Assembly (NCBI RefSeq): GCF_013376455.1
Contig: NZ_CP045504.1
Span: forward strand, 4,324,463 to 4,388,462
Direction of reading: 5' to 3'
Origin: Desulfolutivibrio sulfodismutans DSM 3696
GTDB lineage: Bacteria; Desulfobacterota; Desulfovibrionia; Desulfovibrionales; Desulfovibrionaceae
Length of the DNA: 64,000 nt
Of this stretch, positions 56,530-64,000 are shown one piece after another. Position 1 is the stretch's first letter. Each line of letters starts with the position of its first letter. The translations under genes and the position numbers were made by a program. Under the pieces are notes generated by a model. It saw only the letters and a program-made list of their open reading frames with translations, ran no database searches and was not told the DNA's origin.

Positions 56530-56814
56530 TTACTCGTCTGTTGCCCCTGTGCAACCGAAGATGAAGGTGCCTAATTTTGGATCAAATGAATGTACGGCGC
56601 AAGAGGAGATGTCCCTGTTTGTGAGGAAAAAATAACAGGCGGACCTGAAAGGGGTCTCCTCGGTCGCCGGGTCCACAGCCTCGGTCACGGACACCCTGAC
56701 CACTGCCGCGAGGTGCGCGGCGCCAGCCTTCGACGTCTGCAAACTCGTCGCCTGAATCCGCAGGCCCGCCATCCTGGCCGGGGCGGGAACGGACACCGAT
56801 GAAACTGCGGCCAT
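56530..56814 (-). CDS. hypothetical protein, doubtful
   Basis: 94 residues from an ATG that directly follows an in-frame stop. No Shine-Dalgarno. Composition is plausible (RIQATSLQTSKAGAAHLAAVVRVSV) but no family is recognised. It may be the decayed end of a larger accessory gene. Confidence 0.3.
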   Translation of the reverse strand: MAAVSSVSVPAPARMAGLRIQATSLQTSKAGAAHLAAVVRVSVTEAVDPATEETPFRSACYFFLTNRDISSCAVHSFDPKLGTFIFGCTGATDE

Positions 56815-56872
56815 TCAGGCTGTGACGGTGGGGTACCAGATGCCGGGGGTGTAGTCCGTTTTTGTAGTCCGC

Positions 56873-56918
56873 AAAAAACAGGGGCCCGCAACGCATGTTG
56901 CAGGCCCCTGACGATTTT
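56873..56918 (-). terminator. intrinsic terminator of tRNA-Ala, right copy of the direct repeat
   Basis: On the minus strand the tRNA 3' CCA is followed by AAAATCGT, the hairpin CAGGGGCC-TGCAAC...GTTGC-GGGCCCCTG and T6. The same 46 bp recur at 54478-54524. Confidence 0.9.
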
Positions 56919-56993
56919 GGTGGAGGCGATGGGGATCGAACCCACGACCTCGGCGTTGCGAACGCCGCGCTCTCCCAGCTGAGCTACGCCCCC
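56918..56993 (-). tRNA. tRNA-Ala (anticodon CGC)
   Basis: 76 nt with encoded CCA. Acceptor GGGGGCG pairs with CGCCTCC (one G-U). The anticodon stem CGGCG/CGCCG encloses TTCGCAA, giving CGC. The T arm is GTGGG-TTCGATC-CCCAT. It reads GCG codons. The islet 54525-56872 begins where its terminator ends. Confidence 0.96.
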
Positions 56994-57009
56994 GAAGGTG
57001 GAATGGGGC

Positions 57010-57037
57010 ATGTAAACCCGTTTCGGCCGGCGGTCAA
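57010..57037 (-). promoter_or_regulatory. candidate promoter of tRNA-Ala
   Basis: On the minus strand TTGACC (57032-57037), 16 bp, TTACAT (57010-57015), 16 bp before the mature tRNA. Confidence 0.5.
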
Positions 57038-57122
57038 GCCGGGGCAGGCGGCCTTGGGCCGATGCGTGTCGGATGTCCCGGGACATCATGCTGGAAAATA
57101 TGAAGAGATTCTTGAAAAAATC

Positions 57123-58685
57123 CTAGCCGAGCTTCCGGCAACGATCCAGGCGATTGAGGATTTCGGCCACCCGGACGTCATAGGTGTGTCGGTGGGCAAT
57201 TTCCGTCCGCCAGGCCCGGATCAAGTCCGCCCGCAGGTTTCGTTCGGAAAAAAAACGGCGGCAGCGGGACACGGCCTCGTCCGGGCGGGAAAAGACCGTC
57301 TCCCGGGTCAGTTCCCGGGGAAAGACGCCAAGCCCCGGATTGTCGTCGGAAAGCAGGAACCCCCCGGCCGCCCACACGTCGAAATGGCGCTGGGTCAGGC
57401 CGCTGGGCAAGAGCAATCCGGTCACGTTGAGGTTGATCCCCGACGCGGCATAGACTGCGGCCAGGGCCCCGTAATAGTCCACCGGCCCCCGGCAGGCCTG
57501 GCCGGGCAGGAGCCTTGCCCATTGCCCGTCCCCGAAGACCGCAAGATCCACCTCCCGGGACAGGGCCGCCAGCACCTCCGTACGTCGCGTCCGGCCGATC
57601 TCCTCGGCCCCGCAACCGGCCACCCGCACCGCGCCCTCGGGCCACAGCCCGGTCAGGCCGAGCGCCTGCACCCACCAGCCGAAATGGGGACGCTCCCCCT
57701 GCGCGACCATCTCCCGGGCCTTGGCCGCAAGGTCATCCGGGGGCAGGCAGCCGGAGAAAAATCCCCGCTTGCCGGGGAATTCGCTGCGGCCGACGAACAC
57801 CACCTTGTCGGCGAGATCACGCGCCGCCTCGGGCAGGGGGGCGGGCAGCGGATCGAAAAATCGCGGGTTGGCGGCCAGGGGCAGATGATGCACGCAGGCG
57901 GCCCCGTGGTCGGCCAGGGGCTTGATGAACCATTCGTCGGTGACGAAAAGGGGCATCTCGCGCCAAAACGGCGAACGCAGGCGGCTGACGAGATGGAAGG
58001 GATTGTCCACGCACCAGGCGGCCACGGTCGTCCCGGCCTGGCGTAGCAGGTAAAAGACCCGTCCGAAGTCGTCCAGGCCTTGGAGATTGACGCAAAAAAA
58101 GAGATCCGGCGCGCCATCGCGCACGATCTCGGACAGATGCTCCAGGATATCCGCCGGGTCTCTGACCGTCACCGCGAACCCGGCCCGGGTGAAGGCCTCG
58201 CCCAGTTCCGGGACCAGGAGGCTGCGGGCGGTTCCCGGCAGGAGCACCGAGCGTACGGCGGCCGGCGGGGCGGGAGGGGGCGGGTTCTCGGCCCAAAGAC
58301 GGTCCAGGCACACCTTGGCCCAGATCGGCCCCCAAAAGGACGGGAAGTGCTTAAGCCCCGGCATGTAGAAAAATATCGGGCCGGGCCACGGCCCGTGTAA
58401 GACCGTCTCCAGGGGAACCTGTTCGAAATCGGCGGGGATCGTCTCATGCCAGTGCTGCGGCATCTGGGCTTCGCACTCCGGACATTCCACATAGAAGCAT
58501 TTGCCCCAGGCCTGGGGCAGAAAGGTGGGCAGCCGCCAGGGGCTTGGCCCCAGCCCCAGAAACAGGGCCGGCCCGCGCGCTTCCCCGAAACGGGAGAAGC
58601 TTTCCCGGCAATCGGCCAGGGTCTGGGACCGGCCCAGTTCGCTTATGACCGATATGCGGCTGGGCCGTGAGGCATGGTCATGCAT
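57123..58685 (-). CDS. CgeB-like glycosyltransferase (DUF3880 type)
   Basis: 520 residues from ATG 58685 (AAGGAAAGG upstream). The middle carries a GT-B-like domain with AAWCVDNPFHLV, PLFVTDEWFIKPL and HHLPLAANPRFF, and the late VYAASGINLNVTGLLLPSGLTQRHFDVWAAGGFLLSDDNPGL motif of CgeB-type transferases, with the nucleotide-sugar site. Such enzymes often modify flagellins or surface sugars in this group, though no flagellin gene is nearby. Single gene, divergent from rlmE. Confidence 0.78.
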   Translation of the reverse strand: MHDHASRPSRISVISELGRSQTLADCRESFSRFGEARGPALFLGLGPSPWRLPTFLPQAWGKCFYVECPECEAQMPQHWHETIPADFEQVPLETVLHGPWPGPIFFYMPGLKHFPSFWGPIWAKVCLDRLWAENPPPPAPPAAVRSVLLPGTARSLLVPELGEAFTRAGFAVTVRDPADILEHLSEIVRDGAPDLFFCVNLQGLDDFGRVFYLLRQAGTTVAAWCVDNPFHLVSRLRSPFWREMPLFVTDEWFIKPLADHGAACVHHLPLAANPRFFDPLPAPLPEAARDLADKVVFVGRSEFPGKRGFFSGCLPPDDLAAKAREMVAQGERPHFGWWVQALGLTGLWPEGAVRVAGCGAEEIGRTRRTEVLAALSREVDLAVFGDGQWARLLPGQACRGPVDYYGALAAVYAASGINLNVTGLLLPSGLTQRHFDVWAAGGFLLSDDNPGLGVFPRELTRETVFSRPDEAVSRCRRFFSERNLRADLIRAWRTEIAHRHTYDVRVAEILNRLDRCRKLG

Positions 58686-58741
58686 GCGCGCCTTTCCTTG
58701 CGTGACGGTTTCGGTTACCGTGCCCGAAAGCACGAAACACC

Positions 58742-59377
58742 ATGAAAAAAATTCAGGATCATTATTTTAAGAAGGCCAAGCAGGAGAATTATCCGGCCCG
58801 CTCGGTCTATAAGCTACAAGAAATCCAGAAACAATGCAGCCTCCTGGGGCCGGGGCAGACCGTCCTGGACCTGGGGGCCGCCCCCGGTTCGTGGACCATG
58901 TATTGCGCCGAAAAGGTCGGTCTCGGCGGCCGGGTGCTGGCCGTGGACCTCAACGCCCCGGCCATCTCGTTCCCGCCCCAGGTGACGTTCGTCGAGGACG
59001 ACGCCTTTTCTCCCGGACCGGAGCTGACGGCGGCCCTGGACGATCACGCCCCCTTCGACGTGGTGGTCAGCGACATGGCCCCCAAGACCACGGGCATCAA
59101 GTTCGCCGACCAGGCCAATTCCCTGGAGCTGTGCCAGCGGGCCTTGGAGATGGCCCGGGCCTTTCTCAAACCCGGGGGGCGGTTTGTGGCCAAGATTTTT
59201 CAAGGCCCCGACGTCAAGGCCTTCGAGGGGGAGATGCGCGTAAGCTTCGCCACGGTCAAGGCCATCAAGCCCAAGAGTTCGCGCCCCGAAAGCAAGGAAA
59301 TTTTTTATGTCGGCCTGGGCTTTCGTCCGGCCGAGGGCGGCTCCAGCCGCGCCCCTGGCAGCGGCGGCGTTTCCTGA
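58742..59377 (+). CDS. rlmE: 23S rRNA 2'-O-methyltransferase RlmE (FtsJ)
   Basis: 211 residues. The K-D-K-E catalytic set is complete: Lys24 in RSVYKL, Asp111 in VVSDMAPKTTG, Lys151 in FVAKIFQG and Glu186 in SKEIFYV. The SAM site is VLDLGAAPGSW (41-51). It methylates U2552 of 23S rRNA and promotes 50S assembly. No strong Shine-Dalgarno before the ATG. Its last 15 residues are a Gly/Ser-rich extension. Divergent from the glycosyltransferase. Confidence 0.94.
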   Translation: MKKIQDHYFKKAKQENYPARSVYKLQEIQKQCSLLGPGQTVLDLGAAPGSWTMYCAEKVGLGGRVLAVDLNAPAISFPPQVTFVEDDAFSPGPELTAALDDHAPFDVVVSDMAPKTTGIKFADQANSLELCQRALEMARAFLKPGGRFVAKIFQGPDVKAFEGEMRVSFATVKAIKPKSSRPESKEIFYVGLGFRPAEGGSSRAPGSGGVS

Positions 59378-59594
59378 AAAAAAGATGCATGGCCATGAGT
59401 GATCTTCATACGGCGGTACGCCGGTTTCACGGGCATGACCGGGAAGAGCCTCCGGGCGTTGCATGGGCCGGATTGCGGGTTGAACAATTTTTCGGAAACG
59501 GTCACAAGACCGGCGCGCCGGGAAAACTGGGGCACAATCCGGGCGGGATGGACGATGCTCCCTCCCATGCCCGATAGTTCATACGGAGGATATG

Positions 59595-60341
59595 ATGGCC
59601 GGACATAGCAAATGGAAGAACATCCAGGCCCGCAAGTCGGTGCAGGACGTCAAAAAAGGCAAGACCTTCACCAAGGTGACCAAGGAACTCATGCTGGCCG
59701 CCCGGGCCGGCGGCGGCGACCCGAACACCAACGCCCGCCTGAAGTCGGCCATCGCTGCGGCCAAGGCCGTGAACCTGCCCAAGGACAAGATCGACACGGC
59801 CGTCAAAAAGGGCACAGGCGAACTGGCCGGGGAGAATTTCGACGAGGTCGCCTACGAGGGCTACGGTCCCGGCGGCGTGGCCATCCTGGTGGAGGCTGCG
59901 ACGGACAACCGCAATCGCACCGTGGCCGAGATACGCCACATCATGAGCAAAAACGGCGGCGCCATGGGCGAGGCCGGGTGCGTGGGCTGGATGTTCGAGA
60001 AAAAGGGCGTTTTGACCTTCGCCAAGGACAAATACGGCGAGGACCAGGTCATGGAAGTGGGCCTGGAGCATGGCGCGGAGGAAGTGGCCGACGAGGGCGA
60101 CGTCTGGGAGGTGCATACCGCGCTTGAGGCCTTCGAGACGGCCCGGCAGGGCTTCGAGGCGGCGGGCATGGTTTTTGATGACGCCGAGATCACCATGGTT
60201 CCGGCCAACAGCGTGGCCGTGGACGCCGAGACCGGGGCGAAAATCATCCGGCTCATGGAGGCCCTCGAGGACAACGACGACGTGCAGAAGGTGCATTCCA
60301 ATTTCGATCTGCCCGACGATGTCCTGGACCAGATGGGCTAG
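59595..60341 (+). CDS. yebC: YebC/PmpR-family protein
   Basis: 248 residues from ATG 59595 (MAGHSKWKNIQARK), with GGAGG at 59585-59589; ATG 59592 is too close. Conserved GHSKWKNI and the C-terminal acidic MALEDNDD-like motif are present. It is immediately upstream of ruvC, as in many genomes, and relatives are known as transcriptional regulators and as relievers of ribosome stalling. Which applies here is not visible in the sequence. A 217-bp gap without genes precedes it. Confidence 0.95.
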   Translation: MAGHSKWKNIQARKSVQDVKKGKTFTKVTKELMLAARAGGGDPNTNARLKSAIAAAKAVNLPKDKIDTAVKKGTGELAGENFDEVAYEGYGPGGVAILVEAATDNRNRTVAEIRHIMSKNGGAMGEAGCVGWMFEKKGVLTFAKDKYGEDQVMEVGLEHGAEEVADEGDVWEVHTALEAFETARQGFEAAGMVFDDAEITMVPANSVAVDAETGAKIIRLMEALEDNDDVQKVHSNFDLPDDVLDQMG

Positions 60342-60344
60342 GGC

Positions 60345-60851
60345 GTGGGCGCAGGCGGCATAGTGGTCCTGGGGCTCGATCCGGGCTCGCGCTGCACCGG
60401 CTACGGCCTGGTGTGCGAGGTGTCCGGGCAGGTGTCGCTCCTTGAGGCCGGGACCATCCGCACCGAGCGCGAGACGGACGTGGCCGCCAGGCTGGGGCTG
60501 ATTTATTCCGGCGTGGCCGCGCTTATCGAGCGCCACGGGCCAAGCGAGGCCGCCGTGGAAAGCGTGTTCGTGGCGGTCAATTCCGCCTCGGCCATCAAGC
60601 TCGGGCAGGCCCGGGGGGCGGCCCTGGCCGCCTGCGGGGTGGCCGGGGTGCCGGTCTTCGCCTACGAACCCACCCTGGTCAAAAAAAGCCTGGTGGGCGC
60701 CGGGCGGGCCGATAAATCGCAGGTCGCCTTCATGGTGGGCAGGGTGCTGGGATGTCGCGAGGCCATGGCAAAAGACGCTTCGGACGCGCTGGCCGTGGCC
60801 GTGTGTCATCTGAACCGGAAACGCTTTTTGAAGCTGTGCGGGGCGTCATGA
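60345..60851 (+). CDS. ruvC: Holliday junction endonuclease RuvC
   Basis: 168 residues from GTG 60345, three bases after yebC. Catalytic acidic residues in VLGLDPGSRCTGYG, then AAVESVFVAVNSASAIKLGQARG and KDASDALAVAVCHL. Resolves Holliday junctions by paired nicks. Its stop overlaps the ruvA start as ATGA. Confidence 0.96.
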   Translation: MGAGGIVVLGLDPGSRCTGYGLVCEVSGQVSLLEAGTIRTERETDVAARLGLIYSGVAALIERHGPSEAAVESVFVAVNSASAIKLGQARGAALAACGVAGVPVFAYEPTLVKKSLVGAGRADKSQVAFMVGRVLGCREAMAKDASDALAVAVCHLNRKRFLKLCGAS

Positions 60852-61453
60852 TCGGATACCTGCGGGGAGAGCTTCTGGCCCGGGCCGAGAAAGGGGCCCT
60901 GGTGCTCACCGCCTCGGGCGTGGGCTACGAGGTGCGGCTGGCCGCCAGCGTGGCCGCCGGGCTTCCGCCCGTGGGGGCGGAGGTGGAGTTTTTCGTGCAC
61001 ACCTCGGTGCGCGAGGACGCCATCGAGCTCTTCGGCTTTCCCTGTCTGGAGGATCGGGCCACCTTCGAGGTGCTCATCGGCATCCCCAAGCTGGGCCCCA
61101 AAACCGCCCTGTCCATCCTTTCGGTCTACGACGCCCCGGCCCTGCGCGCGCTGTGCGCCGGGGACGATCCCGGCCCCCTGGCCCGGGTTCCGGGCATCGG
61201 CAAGAAATCCGCCCAGCGCATTTTCGTGGAGCTCAAATACAAATTGGACATGGGCCAGGGGGATCTGCCCCTGCCCCGGCCGGGCGTCGTCCCCACGGTC
61301 TTTTCCGACGCCCTGGCCGGTCTGGCCAACCTGGGCTATCCCGAGGGCCAGGCCGGGGCCGTGCTGCGGGCCGTGTTGGACGCCGAGCCCGACCTTGACG
61401 TGTCCCAGGCCTTGCGCCAGGCCCTGAAAAAGCTGGCCAAGGATCGCCAGTGA
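60848..61453 (+). CDS. ruvA: Holliday junction DNA helicase subunit RuvA
   Basis: 201 residues from ATG 60848. The N-terminal OB fold ([29 protein letters not shown]) is followed by helix-hairpin-helix pairs ([16 protein letters not shown] and [15 protein letters not shown]) and a C-terminal domain that contacts RuvB. It binds the junction as a tetramer. Coupled to ruvC and ruvB by short overlaps. Confidence 0.97.
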   Translation: MIGYLRGELLARAEKGALVLTASGVGYEVRLAASVAAGLPPVGAEVEFFVHTSVREDAIELFGFPCLEDRATFEVLIGIPKLGPKTALSILSVYDAPALRALCAGDDPGPLARVPGIGKKSAQRIFVELKYKLDMGQGDLPLPRPGVVPTVFSDALAGLANLGYPEGQAGAVLRAVLDAEPDLDVSQALRQALKKLAKDRQ

Positions 61454-62421
61454 GCCCCGTAAACGCCCTTCCCGACGATTCGGTGCGGCCCGGCAGGCTG
61501 TCCGAATTCATCGGCCAGGATGATCTGCGGGCCAACCTGGAGGTGTTCCTTCGCGCCGCACGGGAGCGCGGACAGGCCCTGGACCACAGCCTGTTTTACG
61601 GTAACCCGGGCCTGGGCAAGACCACCCTGGCCCGGATCATGGCCTCGGAGCTGGGGGTCAATCTGGTGACCACCTCCGGGCCGGTGCTCGAGCGCGGCGG
61701 CGACCTGGCCGCCATCCTGACCAACCTCCAGCGCCGGGACATCCTTTTTATAGATGAAATCCACCGCATGCCCGCCGCCGTGGAGGAGATCCTCTATCCG
61801 GCCATGGAGGATTTCAAGCTGGACCTGATCATCGGGCAGGGGCCCGGGGCGCGCACGGTACGCATCGACGTGGAGCCGTTCACCCTGGTGGGGGCTACCA
61901 CGCGCATCGGCCTTCTGACCTCGCCCCTTCGCGACCGCTTCGGGGTGATCTTCCGCCTGGAGTTTTATTCCCCCGAGGAACTGGCCCGCATTGTGACCCG
62001 GGCGGCCCGAATTCTCGGCGTCGAACTGTCGCCCGAGGCGGCCTTGGTCGTCGGGGAGCGCTCCCGGGGCACGCCGCGCATCGCCGGGCGGCTCCTTCGC
62101 CGGGTGCGCGACTTCGCCGAGGTGGCCGGGGCCGGGAAGCTGACCGGGGACATCTGCCGGGAGGCGCTTGACCGCATGGACGTGGACCCGCATGGCCTGG
62201 ACCAGATGGACCGCAAGATTCTGACGGCGCTGATCGGCCATTTCGGCGGCGGCCCGGTGGGGGTGAAAACCCTGGCCGTGGCCTGCTCCGAGGAGGTGCG
62301 CACCCTGGAGGAGATCTACGAGCCCTACCTCATCCAGTGCGGCCTGCTCAAACGCACCCCGCGCGGCCGGGTGGCCACGGCCAAGGCCTACCGCCACCTG
62401 AAGCTGACCCCGCAGTCGTAA
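61450..62421 (+). CDS. ruvB: Holliday junction branch-migration ATPase RuvB
   Basis: 323 residues from GTG 61450, overlapping ruvA by four bases. Walker A is GNPGLGKTT (51-59), where most RuvB have GPPGLGKTT, an Asn for Pro change in the loop. Walker B is [10 protein letters not shown], and sensor 1 GATTRIG and the Arg finger region [11 protein letters not shown] are intact. Winged-helix C-terminus ends at [15 protein letters not shown]. Motor of branch migration. Confidence 0.97.
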   Translation: MSPVNALPDDSVRPGRLSEFIGQDDLRANLEVFLRAARERGQALDHSLFYGNPGLGKTTLARIMASELGVNLVTTSGPVLERGGDLAAILTNLQRRDILFIDEIHRMPAAVEEILYPAMEDFKLDLIIGQGPGARTVRIDVEPFTLVGATTRIGLLTSPLRDRFGVIFRLEFYSPEELARIVTRAARILGVELSPEAALVVGERSRGTPRIAGRLLRRVRDFAEVAGAGKLTGDICREALDRMDVDPHGLDQMDRKILTALIGHFGGGPVGVKTLAVACSEEVRTLEEIYEPYLIQCGLLKRTPRGRVATAKAYRHLKLTPQS

Positions 62422-62481
62422 GGGGGCGCGGGGTAAGGGCGCGGGGGGAGATGCCCCGGCGGCCATGGGGCTGGGGGGAAT

Positions 62482-62519
62482 GCCTCCGGCGGCCAAAGGG
62501 TTTCACCCTTTGGAATCCC
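62482..62519 (+). repeat. palindromic intergenic repeat, copy 2
   Basis: GCCTCCGGCGGCCAAAGGG, loop TTTCA, CCCTTTGGAATCCC. Same element as 19296-19335. It follows ruvB on the coding strand and could form a hairpin in the transcript. Confidence 0.8.
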
Positions 62520-62610
62520 GTCACGGGAAAGGCCGGGGGCTGCCGCGTTTTTTTGGCGGGCAACATGTGCCGCATGGCCCGCCGCCAACTTCAACCGGAG
62601 TTTGTCCGAC

Positions 62611-63342
62611 ATGCCCGCCACATTGCTCAATGTCCGCCTGCTGGCCGTCACCCCGAACGCCCTGGAGCTCATCTATGCCGCCTTCCGGCAGTGTTACCAC
62701 GCAGGCTACGTGGGGGACATGTGGGACGGGCTGATGGCCGGGGAGCCCCCCCGGGAGAAGCAGGCGGCCTTTGTGGAGCGCATCCTGGCCTCCGGGCACG
62801 ACAGCCCCGTGGAGCACGTCAGCTTCACCTTCGCCATTGAGGGGGTCTCGCGCACCCTCACCCACCAACTGGTGCGCCACCGCATCGCGTCCTATTCCCA
62901 GCAGAGCCAGCGGTATGTGGACGCCTCGGATTTCGACTACGTGCTGCCGCCGTCGTTGGCCAAAATTCCCGAGGCCAAGGCCCGCTACGAGGCGTTCATG
63001 GCCGAGTCGGCGGCCTGCTACCGGGAGCTTCAGGCCATGCTTGCGGCCAAGGGGCGAAAGGGGCAGACCTCCAACGAGGACGCGCGCTTCGTCCTGCCCG
63101 GGGGCGTTGAGAGCAAGATCGTGACCACCATGAACTGCCGCTCGCTTCTGCATTTTTTCGAGCTGCGCTGCTGCATGCGGGCCCAGTGGGAAATCCGCGC
63201 CCTGGCTGACCGCATGCTGGCGCTTTGCCGTGAGGCCCTGCCGGTGATCTTCGCCACGGCCGGGGCCAAGTGCGCCCGCCTGGGCTATTGCCCGGAGAGC
63301 GAACGCTTCAGTTGCGGCAAATATCCCGCTCGGCCTGCCTGA
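62611..63342 (+). CDS. thyX: flavin-dependent thymidylate synthase ThyX
   Basis: 243 residues from ATG 62611 (CGGAG upstream; TTG at 62602 is less likely). The ThyX signature RHRIASYSQQSQRY is at residues 89-102 with the substrate-binding Ser99. EHVSFTFAIEGVSRTLTHQLV precedes it, and NCRSLLHFFELRCC and WEIRALADRML follow. It makes dTMP from dUMP using FAD and methylene-tetrahydrofolate. About 190 bp after ruvB, in which the repeat lies. Confidence 0.96.
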   Translation: MPATLLNVRLLAVTPNALELIYAAFRQCYHAGYVGDMWDGLMAGEPPREKQAAFVERILASGHDSPVEHVSFTFAIEGVSRTLTHQLVRHRIASYSQQSQRYVDASDFDYVLPPSLAKIPEAKARYEAFMAESAACYRELQAMLAAKGRKGQTSNEDARFVLPGGVESKIVTTMNCRSLLHFFELRCCMRAQWEIRALADRMLALCREALPVIFATAGAKCARLGYCPESERFSCGKYPARPA

Positions 63343-64000
63343 GGCGTCCGCGCCATATCGCAAATCCGTCTTCCCGGCGGCGGCGATGCCGCTGTCCGCC
63401 TCCCTGTGCCGCAGGCAGCTTGGACCATCCCGTTTTGCGTATATCTTGTGCAAATGAAGCCCTCTGGCGGCAAGTATCCGTTTCGTCGATAAAATCTCCT
63501 AATCCCTCCAGACCGCCGAATTTCAGGGTTCAAAAGTGCGAAAAAAGGGGAACTCTCTTTTTTCCGCAGGGCATTTTCTCTTACATGTGCAAGGTAAAAG
63601 ATGTTCTTTTTGAAGAAGACAAATAAAATGAAGGTGTTGTAATGATATGAAAAAGATCGCCACCAGGCACGAATACGAAAAATCCTAGGGCCACGGGCCT
63701 TTCAGGGTGTCAACGCATGAAAATTATTTTAGAGAGCTCACAAAAAAATAAATTATCATTCGAAAAATGGAGAAAAATGAAAATAGGCCTGTGGAAAAAA
63801 CTTCCACAGATGTTGAAAAAAAGGCCGGACACCCGGCAACCCCCGCCAGGACAGGGTTCGCGGGAGCCCCGAAGATGCCGACCAGGCCTTGATCAGCGGG
63901 AATGGTCTTTGGATCAAGGTGGTTAGGCTGTAGAGAACAGGACCGCCCACAGTCCCCAAGCCATCCCTAATCCGTTTTTGCCAACGCCGTCCGTCTGGGT
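63343..64000. other. non-coding region with AT-rich core at the window edge
   Basis: About 660 bp without a supported gene. Roughly 63540-63830 is AT-rich against a GC-rich genome. A perfect 8-bp dyad CTGTGGAA / TTCCACAG lies at 63790-63810, and TGTGGAAAA (63791-63799) differs from a DnaA box at one of nine positions on the opposite strand. The last part is again GC-rich and probably leads to the next gene beyond the window. Confidence 0.5.

Larger units (their letters stand above)
54525..56872. mobile_element. toxin-antitoxin islet between tRNA-Ala and its displaced terminator
   Basis: 2.35 kb bounded by the 46-bp direct repeats 54478-54524 and 56873-56918. It holds a higBA-like pair, a hicAB pair, a coiled-coil membrane protein gene and a fragment of a second copy of it. 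All genes are on the minus strand. No integrase or transposase remains. The arrangement is that expected after site-specific insertion next to a tRNA 3' end. The first 250 bp (54525-54773) contain no gene I can support. Confidence 0.7.

Noticed and set aside
63270..63626. 118-codon frame after thyX
   Set aside because: It overlaps the thyX 3' end in another frame, has odd composition and no start signal.

Overview
The window is high-GC chromosomal DNA that most resembles a Desulfovibrio-like sulfate reducer (Desulfovibrionaceae). I infer this from several features: a sulfide-dependent type Thi4 enzyme, the flgF-G-A-H-I-J-N-K-L / csrA / fliW / flgM order, sigma54- and sigma28-type flagellar promoters, and a c-type haem protein. 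No rRNA is present, so the taxonomy is an inference. Gene density is high, with almost all lines of evidence favouring ordinary core genome plus three clearly disturbed spots: an insertion sequence, a toxin-antitoxin islet at a tRNA gene, and a duplicated 3' gene end.

Layout. 1-5.5 kb: the 3' part of mtnA, thi4, der, then exported proteins including a beta-propeller protein with one haem-binding CxxCH. 5.7-10.8 kb: a Cys-rich lipoprotein, pgpA, a small membrane protein followed by an 87-bp tandem repeat, a GAF/AAA+ sigma54 activator and a divergent glycerol dehydrogenase. 11.1-15.6 kb: a Cache-type chemoreceptor, a Memo-like protein and two exported proteins. 15.6-19.1 kb: a three-gene signalling cassette on the minus strand (CheX-like phosphatase, CheY, CBS-PAS-Hpt-ATPase kinase without a CheW-binding domain). 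19.3-30.1 kb: the classical rimP-nusA-ylxR-infB-ylxP-rbfA-nrnA-truB-rpsO-pnp translation/RNA cluster (minus strand), preceded by tRNA-Gly(CCC). 30.6-34.8 kb: mgtE, an orphan mazE, and a DUF3800 gene split by an IS5-like element.

35-46.8 kb is a flagellar rod/ring/hook-junction region: a sigma54-type promoter reads into flgF-G-A-H-I-J-N-K, then flgL, csrA, fliW. On the opposite strand are flgM and a frameshifted flagellar-locus gene, each behind a near-consensus sigma28 promoter. FlgJ carries a LytM/M23 endopeptidase domain in place of the usual glucosaminidase domain. 47-54.5 kb: NAD kinase coupled to a divergent DUF89 protein, then a large unknown membrane protein and a TPR protein. 54.5-56.9 kb: a 2.35-kb islet with higBA-like and hicAB toxin-antitoxin pairs, bounded by 46-bp direct repeats that are the terminator of tRNA-Ala(CGC). 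57-63.3 kb: a CgeB-like glycosyltransferase, rlmE, yebC, ruvC-ruvA-ruvB and thyX. The last 0.65 kb is non-coding and partly AT-rich, with a DnaA-box-like dyad.

Start codons were re-chosen from Shine-Dalgarno spacing and family N-termini. All family assignments are by recognition of motifs in the translated sequence; no database search was run.
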